A stretch of 64,000 nt of DNA from Liolophura sinensis (Eukaryota > Mollusca > Polyplacophora > Chitonida > Chitonidae). Position numbers and translations under genes: made by a program. This document shows, in pieces, positions 22,001-33,815 of this stretch (position 1 is its first letter; every line of letters starts with the position of its first letter). The notes below the pieces were generated by a model. That model was not told the DNA's origin and ran no database searches. It was given only the letters and a program-made list of their open reading frames with translations. Where the stretch lies: positions 2,501 to 66,500 of the forward strand of contig NW_027017969.1 of the NCBI RefSeq assembly GCF_032854445.1. Reading direction: 5' to 3'.

Positions 22001-25000
22001 TTTTCCGAAGCTGGTAATAACTTATTTCCAAGACCTTTAAGGTTAAGAATAATTTCAGTACAAACTGTGCTGAAGATGCGCTCTTTAAAAAACTCATCTA
22101 AACTTATAATTGCTGGAATATTTCAGTAAAAGTTTGTAATAATACCTGTCTTCACACTTCTGCTTTTTTGTTTGCCAGGATCATCGTGAGCAGCTTTTGT
22201 CTTCAGACCAACAGGACTCTAAATGAGAAATAAATTTTATGTACCATTACCATGCGATATTTTGCTAAAACAACATTCACAAACGTCAAGTCTGCAATCA
22301 CATGGAACCTACAATACATAATATATTATTTAATCGTGTCTCGTTATCTCTTCCCAAAACAATGGTTGTTGTTATACATTAACAAGTCATAAACCAGTTT
22401 AAAAGATGGCGAAAATTTTAAATTGATTACTCTAAAAACAACTTCCGCCCATGCATCACCTGGCACTGTGAGGTCAACGTCTTACCAGCTGGGGGAAAAC
22501 TTCAGAGTTGCCACTGGAGTGCTCATCAGAGCTTGCTGGGATGTAGTCTGAATCATCGTCAGATACGTCTGAATCACTGATTTCATCTACTAATCCCACG
22601 TTAAAATCTTTACTTTCAACCGTCATTATCTTTTTTTCTAAAATTGGATAAAATTTTAATATATTCAACATTATTGTTTTAATTCTGCTTTGGATTTATA
22701 TCAAACTCATAAAAATACTACTTTTCTATGCCAGAGCAATCAGATTTAAATTCAGAAAGTATTTCCCTGTAATATCAAATCACAACTCTTCCACATCACA
22801 GGCCTGATGTGCATAAAATACATGCACTTAAGAAATAACAAAAAACTTAACTAAAAACATAAACGTTAATAGCAATACCTCAGACATCAAACGTCTGTTT
22901 CAAAGATATGTCTGCTAAGACCTCAACTCTGTCTGACAGTCCATCAACCCAAGCTGCTACACCTCCAACACTCATAGCCCCTTCACCTCCAATACCTTCA
23001 GCCTCTTGTGTGTTCTCTGACACTTTAAACAAACAAACTTACCATCTTGCCGTCACCGAGTCGTCAATATTATAGTTTAACATTGGAGTCTAACCTTATT
23101 AAACTAGAGACGGGCATGGAAGTAATTTGGGTGCCTATTATTGATTTCTTTTAAACCCATCAATGCAAAACTTGCAAATATTCTGCTTTTTACCCTAACA
23201 TTAAATTATGCAATGTTAAGTTAGGATGGTAAATCCAAGACAAATAAGGCATCCAGTCTAACAGAACGCGTTCAATTACGCGTGTTTCATCTCCATTACC
23301 TAAAACACCTGAAGCCTTCTTCAAGAGTTGATGTATTTCAGCATCCGCTGTTACCTCCGACATTCCCAAAGTCTCTCCATTCGTGCATGTATCGATTTCT
23401 CCGTTAACACTTCTCAAAAGTATCAGCCCTGAAACTATTAAAGCATATCATAATTTGTGACGTTCTCACTGGTGCACAAAGTTTAATAGCAATCTAACAA
23501 TACACTTATGTTGGCGTACAATTCACATTACCATGATTACACTTGATTTTGGACACAGTCACGTTTGATATCGACTTTTGCCTCACTTGTTTCCATATAT
23601 TTGTCCCTATGTCTGCACTTACCAAAACAAATAATTTTTATCATATTAGTACACCACATACCAGACACATGGGAGCTCTGGTCAGGGTAACCTTGTATGT
23701 CACAGCCTGCTTGTTCTGTCACCGCGCTTGCTCTGTCAGCTTCTTGACTTTCCACAGCCATCACTTCTTTGTTCTCTGTAATGATTACAAAAAATAAAAC
23801 GATCTAATCAATTTACACCACCTCCACTGATACATCTATTAAATGTGCATCTAGTCTGGTATGTAATTTTATTAACTCTTACCCTTTCATTCAACAGCGA
23901 CAGTTAAACAGCTCTCGTCAGTCGTTGTTTGAACAAACAACAAGCAAATCCAAAACTTCATGCGGAAACCATTAAAATCATTCATGGACTACATGTGTAC
24001 CTGAGACATCAGAATTCTTTGCCAAGTTAAGTTCTGTATTCGCAATATCTACTGTCACCTCAACACCATCCATCCAAGCTTTTATACCTTCCACAACCAC
24101 AGTTTCTTGTGCGGTCTCTGGAATTTTAAACAAATAAATATATCCAATAATGACCAAAGTTCCCAATGATTAAAGTCTAAAAGGAGCGAATTAACCATAA
24201 CTGAAAGAAAGTGAGAAATGAAAGCGCTCCTATTAGGTACAACCATTCACACGCCCATAGTTTGTGACAGCATCACTACCATATTATAAAATCATAACAC
24301 CTACATATAGTTATGAACACATCACTTAGGAATCATGGGTGGTCACACATCTGTTCCTCATGTCTCTATAACAAAGAGTCCATAATCTGTTGAGTACTTC
24401 TGGTCATGGGTTGCTAATTATAGTGGACTTTTGGTAAAACAAATTTCCTTGTAAGCCATCATCACAAAGCGTCTGTAAAATCTTCTGTTGTCTGCATTAA
24501 GATCTAATTTTTTGCGCAATTTATATGCAAACCACGGACAATATATGATATGTAGGGCATTCAAACTAATACTATCCTTTCAGTTACAGGTGTTGCGTCA
24601 TCACCATTGCTTGTAAATGTACCTGAAGGCTCCTGAAGTATTTCACCATTCCCTGTCACAAAAGCCAATTTTGAAGTTTCCGTGTCTCCATCCGTGTATG
24701 TTTTCATCCCAACTTCTTCACTTCCCAAAGCTGTCTCTGAAATTATTACTGTAAATCAGAAACTGCTTTAAAGCACACAATGCTTTCACTGATAAATATA
24801 CTTATCAAAAGAATAGTTGTTTACTCCGCTTTTCTCCAACCATAAACTTAACAGAGTGAATTTGATTATGGTGTCAAAAACCAGTCAGTCATAAAACAAA
24901 GCTAATGCATGATACAAGTTAAGAATCCAAAAGTGTACACATAAACATTTCACAACTTAGCCTACTTTTGACAAAAGTCTGATCCAAAGGTTTGACTACT

Positions 25001-28000
25001 TGTGTATCTGCTGTCAGTTCATCCGTACATGTATGTGTCAATGTATATGCACTTTCCCATTCAACAATCTTTTCCCTGTTACCTATAAGTTTTTAGGAAA
25101 TCAAAGCTAAAAGCTTCTAGCACAGCTATAAGGCATATTATCATTATATTTATTTATCTATTTGACTGGTACTTTATGCCGTACTCAAGAATATTTCATT
25201 TATACGACAGTTGTCCGCATTATGGTGACCGGAAACCGGGCAGAAATCTACGACCATGCGCAGGTTGCTGCAGACCTTCTCACTTACATCCGGAGAGGAA
25301 GCCAGCATGAGCTGAATTTGAACTCACAGCGGCCGCATTGCTGAGAGGCTCCTGGGTCATTATGCTTATTATCATTATATATCAATAAATAAATATTATA
25401 GTATAACTATTCCCCATACCAGGCACACAGGAAATCTGATCTGCATGACAAGGCATGTCACAGCCTGTTTGTTCTGTCACCGCACTTGCTCTCTCGGTTT
25501 CTCTCCCAACACCTGTATGACGAACATCAGCCTCTTCACTTCTCACATCCACCAACTTTTTGTTGTTTCCTGAAATTTGTAAGGGTAACAAAACCACCTA
25601 AAGTAATAACGTTTAATGACCCATATTGTAAACGTTTTTAAAATACACGATTTCAAAAGTTTTAGTTTACATTTATGAAATCAAGCATGTGTCAAATCAA
25701 GCCAAAGGACAAATGACATTTGGTCCTGCAATAAAATATTGTCTGGTTAAACTACAGGCTGACTGGTTACTCAAGACATCAGATTTATTTTATTTCCAAT
25801 TACATAAATTTTGGGATAAAGGCGAAGTGTTCAAAAGTGTAACAAATTATCTGAATTGGTCGTAACTTTTCACACAATATGAATAAAAATGGTATTAATG
25901 AAACAAATTGTAAGCAGGACCAAATACGGGTTAAGTGAAGCTTTGGTGTGTAAGCTGTTAGAAAAGCTTACCCAAATAAGGCGTATAAACTTAAAAATGA
26001 AAACGCGGCCATTCGTACTCAAATAACTAGTAAAAATATGTCCCATACCGTCCTTTTCTACCTGAATCGGATAAGCTTGCTGCAATTATTGAAGGCAAAT
26101 TGAACTGTTTTTGTTAGCCTATAGTCTAAGATTTGTCAAGAACAACATTATATCACCAGCATCTGTGAGTTAACGTTTATATTTTCAGACATTACAGGCT
26201 AACATAAACATGGAAAGTATTATGCATCTATTATGACAATGGTTTGCACATTATGTTGCATGTTTAAGGTGTATAATCTGCCCATTAGTAAACACAAAAT
26301 TTAAACGCATCATACACATTTGGCTCACCTTGTTTAGGCCACAGAAGGTCAATTTATCTAAAGATGAATTTCTGAAAACAAGACGTGGAAACCTACATGT
26401 ACTAAAATTCTGATCAAACTACTAAAGATAACAGTACATGTACTTTGTTTATTATATGAGTGGAATAGGCCATAGCAATAAATGATATTAACAGTGGAAG
26501 TTTAATTTTAGCCGAAAACAGTTGAAAAATTGAACATAAAAACAATAATTTCTTTCAAACTTGTGTTACGCATTACACTTAGGACACGTTTACTTGTCTT
26601 ACCTTCTTAGTGACTTCCGCTTGGATTCCTGAGAGATAATGAAAAGTAAAACCAAAAATTGGACAGATTATTGTAAGCCTCTCTTCATTACATTCCAAGA
26701 CATACTGGACAATACTGCTAATGTATTTTTTTCCCCCAGCCCGTTAGATGATTACTAAATACCTGACTGGTTCAAACCTAAAAGTCAACGGTCAGACTAT
26801 ATTCCTAATAGGGTACAAGGTTTGGAACTTTCCAAAAAAGTCCCAGAGAATAAACATACATTATAGGGTCTAAATGTTTCTAATTAAAAAACACAGAAGA
26901 TTTACCAATCGCCAAGGCAGATCTTCCACTACATAATCATATCTTAATTCTTCCCCAATATTGATGTCTTTTAGGGCAAACAGGCACAGACGGGGTCGTC
27001 CAAGAAATGAAATGGCCCTCATCATTGATCATCCTTGCCATGTTTGTATCAAACGGGTCCTCTGTTCCATCCATATTTTGTATTTAAAAAAAATAATAAA
27101 AAAACGACCAAGAAAAAACCCCATTATAACTGACACAGTAAGTATTTGTAGATAATAAGTAACAAATAAGTGTTAATACTTCATGTTTGGACTGAAGAAA
27201 CTTTTAAAATAAAATCACATAATTTAAAAGCATCAGAAAAAAGACCATTGAAAACAACATTAAAATACCTTTTAATTACTTTGATTCAAAGTTTTGATAG
27301 TTTGGTGGGCTTTATGGGCCATATTGATAATGTCTGTCGTTAATGAAAGGAATAAAGACTTTACATATGAAACCATCCACTGAAAAAATGTTATGCAGTA
27401 TTACATAATAAAACTTCAAACACGTGCACACTGTGTCAGTTTTATTTCAAAAACGATTTGTTTTGCATGGTATATTTACATTGCGGTTTCTCACCACAGT
27501 CTCTCCATCGTAGGAAAAGAACATCAGAAAACTTCCTTTCGTCGGGGTATATTGTGCCTCTCGTCTTTCTCCTTCCTTTCTGGAAACTAAGTCTCCCTTA
27601 TACTCCAGGAGGAAATCTCCCGTGTTAAATTTCTGTGAAGCAAATACTCCATGCCCTGCAAAATTAATACAAATAACACAAGTAACATACGTACCTCCAA
27701 CGAAACAAACAGTTTAACTTTTTTGCATCTTATACTGACAAGACTGCAAAACAATGATTTTAAATTAGTATAATAATGTTTTAGCATTAAAGGTAACAAT
27801 TATAAATGCAGGTAATAAACAGAAGTCAGTGGTGGATTTACATTAGCTATTCAGAATGTCAAATATGCAACCCCTCCTCACCAATATATCCATTGATATA
27901 TCTGACCTCAAAACCCTCTTGGTCCCTGCCAGAGCATAGGGCCTTAATCAAAGGGCTGTACTTTTCTGATGTCTGAAGTCTGCATTTACGCTTTGGTGGT

Positions 28001-28011
28001 CTGGATGCCAT
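16043..28011 (-). CDS. Multi-exon SET-domain / Crypton-like tyrosine recombinase gene
   Basis: One gene of about 12 kb spans at least 17 exons with GT-AG boundaries, from ATG 28,011 to the TGA at 16,068-16,070. A poly(A) signal AATAAA follows at 16,043-16,048. In order the exons encode a KMT5A-like SET domain, duplicated acidic exons, a serine/aspartate-rich segment, zinc fingers with a long helical core, a tyrosine-recombinase catalytic domain and a C-terminal SANT/Myb-like domain. Cryptons are known to leave recombinase-derived genes in animals, and fish and molluscs have many KMT5A-like genes. The combination here is read from the exon order. Several lesions (SET frameshift, a TGA in one exon, a lost catalytic Arg, a zinc-finger frameshift) suggest decay or sequence errors. 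Confidence 0.65.
16068..16306 (-). CDS. C-terminal SANT/Myb-like exon
   Basis: The last exon starts after the acceptor at 16,307-16,309 and reads KAVQRTEWRSDEMKAISDLI, QSRKPPRKADVISCLSSFPQ and LKARKWIHVKFRVWAEAQKM. The W-S-x-E-E-x-x-A...K...C....P.L..R.W..VK pattern is the short helical domain that closes Crypton-derived recombinase proteins in other animals (recalled). Small upstream exons near 16,621-16,680, 17,178-17,308 and 17,756-17,786 link it to the catalytic exons. Confidence 0.65.
17940..18480 (+). repeat. Tandem repeat, unit about 50 bases, about 10 copies, in an intron
   Basis: The phrase TCTGAATTGTGTGTTCACTT followed by TCACTGTAATTTGTGGCTAA recurs about ten times between 17,984 and 18,470. 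Copy length varies from 48 to 60 bases because of an optional 'GGTACCACAACCG'. The array lies in an intron of the recombinase gene. Confidence 0.85.
18976..19747 (-). pseudogene. Tyrosine recombinase catalytic exons
   Basis: Exon 19,480-19,747 joins in frame to the core exon (AAC-AA|C) and reads MRHLEVIGKQNRKVPIVLTE, NPFLFASGGKSHLKASQAM and LITSTKLGKYMATVSQ. Exon 18,976-19,171 reads VISLTENELEYLANHMGHDI, SVHRNFYRLQDSTLELAKVS. Boxes of the tyrosine-recombinase fold are visible: a VPI/VLL strand, the STKLxKYxAT helix, LANHMGH and the nucleophile Tyr in HRNFYRL. The Arg expected in STKLRKY is Gly here (GGA), which should abolish strand exchange. Splice sites on both exons are canonical. Confidence 0.7.
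20150..21369 (-). pseudogene. Zinc-finger and core exon of the recombinase gene
   Basis: The exon starts at the acceptor at 21,370. A first zinc-finger half (RVYDKTQACYYCG) is in one frame and its second half (ARHLDTCYKDESLVAK) in another, so there is a small deletion with frameshift near 21,300. Then come LGNFEHNINVLAKGEGGLIV, a second finger LPCKFCLGFFTKKELWRHVS with a further Cys, and about 300 helical residues to FERKLCN at the donor near 20,149. The pattern RN..HN..VL..G.G.L followed by a C2-H-C finger and a NNTELLPLTEDLLKLKTYQI helix is one I recall from Crypton-derived host genes. Confidence 0.65.
22460..26624 (-). other. Duplicated small exons encoding an acidic linker
   Basis: About nine short exons have good splice signals near 26,600-26,624, 26,048-26,078, 25,420-25,571, 24,971-25,084, 24,625-24,741, 24,002-24,121, 23,660-23,778, 23,310-23,428 and 22,880-23,022. 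A serine/aspartate-rich exon containing DSDVSDDDSDYIPASSDEHS follows at about 22,460-22,640. Several are paralogous: 25.5 kb and 23.7 kb share ERASAVTEQ.GCD; 24.1 kb and 23.0 kb share a W.DG...V..DI pattern; 24.7 kb and 23.4 kb share a TNGET/TDGDT pattern. This points to duplication of an exon block. The 23.0-kb exon has TGA just before its donor where its paralogue has TCA. Confidence 0.55.
25147..25365 (+). repeat. SINE copy in an intron
   Basis: This copy is on the plus strand, antisense to the host gene. A TTTATTTATCTATTTGACTG head leads into GCCGTACTCAAGAATATTTC, a body with CCGGAGAGGAAGCCAGCATG and a final CTCCTGGGTCATTATG. It belongs to the same family as the copies at 15.7, 56.2, 57.7 and 60.9 kb. 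Confidence 0.75.
26880..28011 (-). pseudogene. SET-domain exons of the 16-28 kb gene
   Basis: Exon 1 (27,882-28,011) reads MASRPPKRKCRLQTSEKYSP and ends RYINGYI. Exon 2 (27,495-27,655) continues GHGVFASQKFNTGDFLLEY and KGDLVSRKEGERREAQY. Joined they are exactly 97 codons and match the N-flank and first half of a KMT5A/PR-Set7-type SET domain. The third part (about 26,880-27,070) carries MARMINDEG and, in another frame, RPRLCLFALKDINIGEELRY then DLPWR, the SAM-pocket end of the domain. Between them about 10 residues are missing and the frame shifts, and I cannot place the acceptor of this exon. A functional methyltransferase is therefore doubtful. Confidence 0.65.
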
Positions 28012-30110
28012 TGTCTACCTAAAGAGAAATCAACGGCAAATAGTTTGTACATCGTAACACAGACCAAAGCATCACCAAAATATCAGGAATTAACCCCTCT
28101 GGATATATACTTCATGTTCTCCGGTAATTTGAAATTCAACAATTTCTGATATCTTTCACATGTGTCGCAATGTTTAAGAAATGAACGGAGTGGTTTCATC
28201 GCACATTTTGTCCTCTTCTTAACTGCCCTCGCAAGCAACATTACAGATGTCGAAGGTGAAAGAGATACTTTTAAAAAGTGAAAAAGCGGTATTGGATTTG
28301 TGATACAAAACTGTTGAAGAAAAGAGTCGGAAGGATTTAATCAGATGACAGCGATATTAAATTTCCTACCCCCATTAATCCACATGAAAAGTTTGTATTT
28401 CAGGGCCTGCTGGAAGACCTTTGGCATTCAAACTTCATATGCAGGAATTTTGATTTAAAGCAAAAGAGACATTTGAAAATATTGCATCCTGAATATTTGG
28501 AATTACCTCAGCGTGGAATGGAAGTTCGACACATTATTTGTGCATTAATATGCACTAAATGGAGATGTGACATATGTTTATTAAATACATTTGAAAGTAA
28601 ACGTGTTGTTTTTGTGCATTTATGAAAGTATAACAATAAATATAATAATCGTAATAATATCAATATAAAAATCCTTTTCTAGCGCATTTGTTCGCAGGAA
28701 AGGCCAAATTCAAGTACAAATCACTTTGTAACACATGCACCATATCCTCATTTAGAGAAAATCTATTCATGAGCGTGTCCTTAACCCGAAGAATATAAGA
28801 TCAAGACTGAATTAAATATGCAAATTACACCAGACTGACTTTTGCACACACCAGAAACATAAGAAATCATTTTATTCATAGGCTTCCATTTCGCAACTTA
28901 AGCCGTTAAATATGGACAGTAGTGCCACCCCGTCCCCGCAGACATATGTAATGTCCAACAACAACAAGAACAACAAATTTGTCATTTTACGTATATAAAG
29001 CACGGGCAATGGTATAACAACAACAGTTTGTCTGCATTAAGATCAACTTCACACAATGAAACCACTCTACATATACTACATCTACATAATACGGAGAAAA
29101 TAATTACCATTAACCATCTACCTCATTTCTCGCGCCTTCTTTATCATCTATATGATCCAGAAATGCAGCAGCCTGGTGGGCCAAGTTATCCAAGGGGGAC
29201 AACTCTCACATTTTATAAAATAAAGGGTTAATAGGGTTACATCATCCAAAGCAGGATTATTTAATAATTTAAAGCAAATACAATTACAAGAAAGTACCTT
29301 TTCCGTTAATTATAAAGCAGGCTGCTCTGTTTACAGCCGAAAAATACCGCAAACGTTTTATGGGCCAAATGAGAGGTCCCCATAAACCGTGAAGTCCCCA
29401 CAGTCCAGGTGACAGGACGGTCTTAGGTCCCCATAAAACACAATCTCTCTCTGTCTCTATCTCTCTCTCTCTGTCTCTCTGAGGCTGGCGGCAGTTCTCG
29501 AATCGGCTCGCCGGCGTAATTGGAAACCCCGGACTGCTACACGCACAGGCGCGCGCTGGGGTTGTGTTTTTGGCTGCCGTTCCCTCCGCGGAAATGACGG
29601 AGGGGTTCTCTCTCTCTCCCCCCCTACCCCCCCCCCCCCCCCAGAATCTGCTGCGCGCCGACTGCGGAAGACGCTCTGCCGCGGAAATAACTCCGGTGAG
29701 TAGCAACCGCGCCCGCTCTGGAATTCGCCCGGTTAATCGCTCTGCTCATTATGTTTTTTCTGGCCGTACCGGCTTATTTTGTCTCAATGTCGTTTTCGCT
29801 GCCCTCTTCGGAAATAATTTTCGAGCCCTAGTGCTTTGGTAGTTTCTTTCTGTTCTTAGCATTCCTCAGACGCTCTCTCATCCAGCTCAGGTTACCTCAG
29901 CTCTAAAACACTCCCTCTCGTTTAATTCACAAGCTCCGTGTGGGGACAATTATATCCAACTGATGGACTGGAGCGCGCGTTTGGAAAATAAATTTTGAGC
30001 TTCGACAGACAGTATTTATTTCCTCTCTCTCGCCAGAACTTGCATCCGTTTTTCTTTCTTGTTTGCAAATCGCCCTCTCTGGTACATATTTACTCGAGAA
30101 TCGCGCAAAC
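28012..30110 (+). other. Non-coding stretch upstream of the SET gene
   Basis: No gene is supported. The promoter of the minus-strand gene should lie in the first few hundred bases, but I see no clear core element. Features seen are a CT-rich microsatellite near 29,447-29,482 and a run of 16 C at 29,627-29,642 preceded by (TC)n. Confidence 0.5.
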
Positions 30111-30115
30111 TTTGC

Positions 30116-31010
30116 ATGGAGAAAGAGAGCCGGCTGGTCGAAACACTCCTCGGCCGCCACGAGGACGACTACCGTCAGGCGTCCAAAGAGGAACTGACAA
30201 GCCACTGCCGACTCGAACATGGCTAAGCTGTACGGAAAACCTTCTGCCTTTAACACATAACGAGCGACCAGCACCTTGTCCTTTTGAACGGAGGGCTACA
30301 CGAACCATGCGCTTTTATTTCTGAGCCGCGACTTTTTCGACTACCTGGCGGAAATCGCTCTCGGACAAAGTGATCGGAAAAGGCGTTCCGCTTACGATGC
30401 CGGGCGACTACTACGTTCCAGCGAAAAGAACGCCCCAGTTCTTGGACTATTTTCAAAGTATTATGATTTACTGGACGCGGACCCAGGTCGATTACACCCT
30501 GTTGTCGTCCATGTATCGTGTGAGTCTGAGATACGGAGGTGGTCCGTTTCAGTATGTGTGGATCCTGTCGTCTGGTTTCATTTACAATACCACATTTATG
30601 GCTTGCCCAAATGAGAGGGATCCACCAGATGAATCGTTTTACCAGGCTCTGGAAGAATGTTATGAAGCCATGAGCGACCTAAAAATAAAGACAGGAAGGG
30701 TACAGGTGACCGATTGGAAGCAATGTGTTTCTAGACTTAAATAGGACGGCCGAGATGTGGTGAACGTAAGAACGTGGTTCAAACTCAAAAAGAGCAGATT
30801 TCTCGCCGTCAGATCGTTAAAACATTTGGCGTTCCATCCGAATGTGTTTGGCGAACCGATGGGGTACATCGCCAGAACGTACGTTGCCCGAGCTCATACG
30901 AGAACTTCCGTTGCCCGAACTTATGAAAACATATGTAGACCTTTCCGAGCGCGAGGAACATTTGGAAAGGAAATAATCTTCTCGAAAGATAAAAAGACAG
31001 TTCTATAACC
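30116..31010 (+). pseudogene. SOCS-family member B1
   Basis: ATG 30,116 starts MEKESRLVETLLGRHEDDYR, QASKEELTSHCRLEHG, then a stop. Further frames give RDFFDYLAEIALG, FQSIMIYWTRTQVDYTLLSS, MYRVSLRYGGGPFQYVWIL, CPNERDPPDESFYQALEECY and EAMSDLKIKTGRV. The C-terminus has RSLKHLA (start of a BC-box) and PELIRELPLPELMKTYVDLS near 30,888-30,947, a Cul5-box-like LPLP segment. The order matches member B2 immediately downstream, so the two are tandem duplicates. At least three frameshifts or stops are present. Confidence 0.6.
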
Positions 31011-31078
31011 GTGTTGGCTATTTTCCTGTTTATTTGCACCGAAATCGCATGAGCTCAATAAAGCGTTAGTAAAAGACT

Positions 31079-32168
31079 CATGGCGCCACGCTGGCCGAAA
31101 CCTTACTCAGGCGTTACAAAGACAATTTCCGCCCGGCAATTAAATAGGAACTCTTACGCCACTGTTGTCTCGTGACCCAACACGAAACAAGTGTGATTAA
31201 AATGTACGAATCTTGTTCTGATTCGCGGGCGATCGTCTTTACACCTTACAAGCCGGATGAAGAAATCCTTTTAAATCCTTTTAAACTAGTTTTAGAATGC
31301 TTTCGACTGTGTATCGAATTTGGCGCGGGAAAACATCGAGAGATAAAAGAAATGTTCGGGGCATACAATTGGTGTGCCATTTATCCTGGTGAAGATAACA
31401 CAGTTTTATTCCGATGCCGTAATTTCTTTCATTATCTGGCGGCAATTGCTCTTCGTGAATGAATGAACGAGAGGTCTTCCATGGTTCTACATCGACACGC
31501 CGCATATGATGCTAGACAGTTATTGTCGGCCGTAAAGTATTACTTTTCCTATCTTCCGGCGAGTGCAGCGCCTCACCTTTTACAATACTTTCAGAGAAGT
31601 GTTCCCCACTGGGGATTGCGCTGACTTCACCCTGTTGCCGTCAATGTATCGATTGGGTTTGAGATACGGGAGTGATCCCTTTCAGTATGTCTGTGTTCTA
31701 CCGCCGCGCCTAGTTTACGACACTACTTCTTTGACCTGTCCGAATACCGGGCGTCCGCCAGATGAAACGTTTTACCCGGCTTTGGAAGAATGTTTCGAAG
31801 CTCTGGTGGACATAAAAGTAAGGACTGGGCGCGTGGAGCCGGGGGACTATAGCTTTGGACACAAGCAATGTACAGCCGCCACGCGTAAGGAGGACTATCG
31901 AGATGTGGTGGGCGAAAAGAGGTGGGTGACTCAACAAAGAACGTGGATTTCTGAAGCGGTGTTGCATTCGACAGCGTTTGGCAAACCGTTGGGGTATTCG
32001 CGTCCTTAAGAGGTGTTACGTACAAGGACAACGATGTGTGTTTGCAAAATCGATCCTCCATCGCCGCAACGGACGATGCCCGAACTTATTCAAGAGCTGC
32101 CGTTGCCTAAACTTATGAAAAGATACGTACACTTTTCTGTGCGCGAGGAACATTTCGCCGGGAAATCA
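31079..32168 (+). pseudogene. SOCS-family member B2
   Basis: The N-terminus reads ATLAETLLRRYKDNFRPAIK, a TAG, then ELLRHCCLVTQHETSVIK. The same frame continues through FKLVLECFRLCIEFGAGKHR and FFHYLAAIALRE. Next come AAYDARQLLSAVKYYFSYLP, then in another frame DFTLLPSMYRLGLRYGSDPF, CPNTGRPPDETFYPALEECF and EALVDIKVRTGRVEPG, then VTQQRTWISEAVLHSTAFG. The end, PELIQELPLPKLMKRYVHFS (about 32,075-32,134), is a Cul5-box-like segment closing at a TGA. It is the best single template for the family's full length of about 350 residues. Confidence 0.65.
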
Positions 32169-32874
32169 TGAAACATATTTTTGCTCCTTACAACTGAAGA
32201 ATATATGTGTAATAAAATAATGTCTTTTATTGTGATTGCGGTCGCGTGATTCCCTCGAGTTGATGGGGCGCGATTAGATCCACTTTTAACGAGGGCTAAT
32301 TTTCAGAGCGATCTACACGACATAATGGTTGAAAAATTAGATGCCGCTCTTATCTGGTATGCAACTAATTAACTCCGATTATGTCTGGGTATTAATAAAC
32401 CATCATCGGAGCAGGATTTTTTCCGCTGCACAGAAAACAGCTTCGTGTACTCACTCGTCCTCGACTGTATTATCTTTCGTTTATCCTTCATATTCGATTC
32501 CAAAGATTTTTGTCGCTCAACCGCTTTTTTTCGGGGTGGGGGTGGGGGGAACAAATAAAAGGGAGAACGCACTTGTGGCTTCAGAAATAAAAAGAGACGC
32601 TATGGTAAACTGAATCAGATTATCAACATACTCTTGTGCTTGGAAAAGAACCCGAACAGGTAAGCCTCCCATTTTTCCGCGGTCCTAGTGTAAGCATAGT
32701 GAAAAACATACCCACCGATCATTTTCTCGCCAGTAGGACAGGCCGTCCCTCACAACTTATTTGTTCTCTAAAATCGTATTTTGTTGACGATTTCTCTTTT
32801 TGTTGATTTGGGTCGTTTTTATGTATATAGCTAGACAAAACTCCCACGGGCGGATTGTGTTTCAACGTGTCGAG
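32169..32874 (+). other. Intergenic stretch between family members
   Basis: No gene is seen. A GGGGTGGGGGTGGGGGG purine tract lies near 32,534. AATAAA (about 32,213) just after member B2 could be its polyadenylation signal. Confidence 0.4.
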
Positions 32875-33770
32875 ATGGATATACAAACGTTCTAAAAACC
32901 CTTGTCTTCGGCTCCCCGAAGAGATATCAGAACACTACCTCCAGTTTGCTTCTCGAGAAACGACACCGATACGATTACCGGCCAGCGAGCAAAGAGGAGA
33001 TTATCGAACATTGCCGACTTGCTTTAATTCACAAGAAAATTTGTATCGGCAGAAGACACCCCTGTGCTTGCTGCCATTTTTAACTGCTTTAGAATATGAT
33101 TTGAAGCTGGCGAGAAAACGAACGACGTCGTTCCTGAATTGGTGGTCTTAACCGCAAAATTATATTTTTCATGCGGGGATCGTTTCTCATATGATCGTTT
33201 TTACATTCATATTTTAAACTTGATTTTCGACCCTGACCCTGAAAAGAATACTTTTCTTGTGGTGACGTTGGGTTGATGAGAGTTTTAAAATATTACATGT
33301 CGTTACTGCAGGCACCCACGAAGCGTAACTTACTTTGGTAAATAAAATTTTGGTTGTCGCGCAGTTACCAAGCCCCGTTATCCTTTGCCTATCTTTACGC
33401 TCTGTCTTATTTGGGGGGGGGGGAGTACCCGGCATCACCTTTCGAGAACTTTGGTAATGGCCTTGTTGTTTTGGCCTGTCCTAATGGGCCAAAGCGCAAG
33501 TCGTTACGAATCTGCAATGTTTGACTCGAAAACAGTTGGTGTTCGAACGCTAGAACTTCTAAAATGCGAAGGATTCCTTCTTCGCCAACCCCGGAAACTT
33601 CAACATTTGGCTGGATGCACAATCTGACGATGTTTAGCTACCCGCTGCGGTATAATCGAAGACGTCTTTTCGAAGACGACAGTTGCAGACCTTGTCCAAA
33701 ACCTTGCAATTCCGACTAAAATAAAGAAAAACTTGGATTTGACAGATCTTCCTTAACGAGTATACATAAA
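32875..33770 (+). pseudogene. SOCS-family member B3, with SOCS box
   Basis: The signature N-terminus appears as LLEKRHRYDYRPASKEEIIE HCRLALIHKK (about 32,951-33,040), after a stop-containing start at ATG 32,875. Much of the middle is lost. The YGG region is replaced by a run of 11 G (33,413-33,423). After ECEGFFF/EGFLLRQPR the end reads KLQHLAGCTI with RCLATRCG, then VADLVQNLAIPTKIKKNLDL (about 33,690-33,745): BC-box helix and Cul5-box-like LAIP. It is the closest relative of member B4. Confidence 0.6.
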
Positions 33771-33815
33771 AAAGAGAAAAATTACTTTTTCTGCGTTTTC
33801 CTTATCACGAAATAT

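Noticed and set aside
29284-29706. Minus-strand frame through poly-C and (CT)n
   Set aside because: The frame is kept open by low-complexity DNA and the product is Gly/Arg/Glu repeats.
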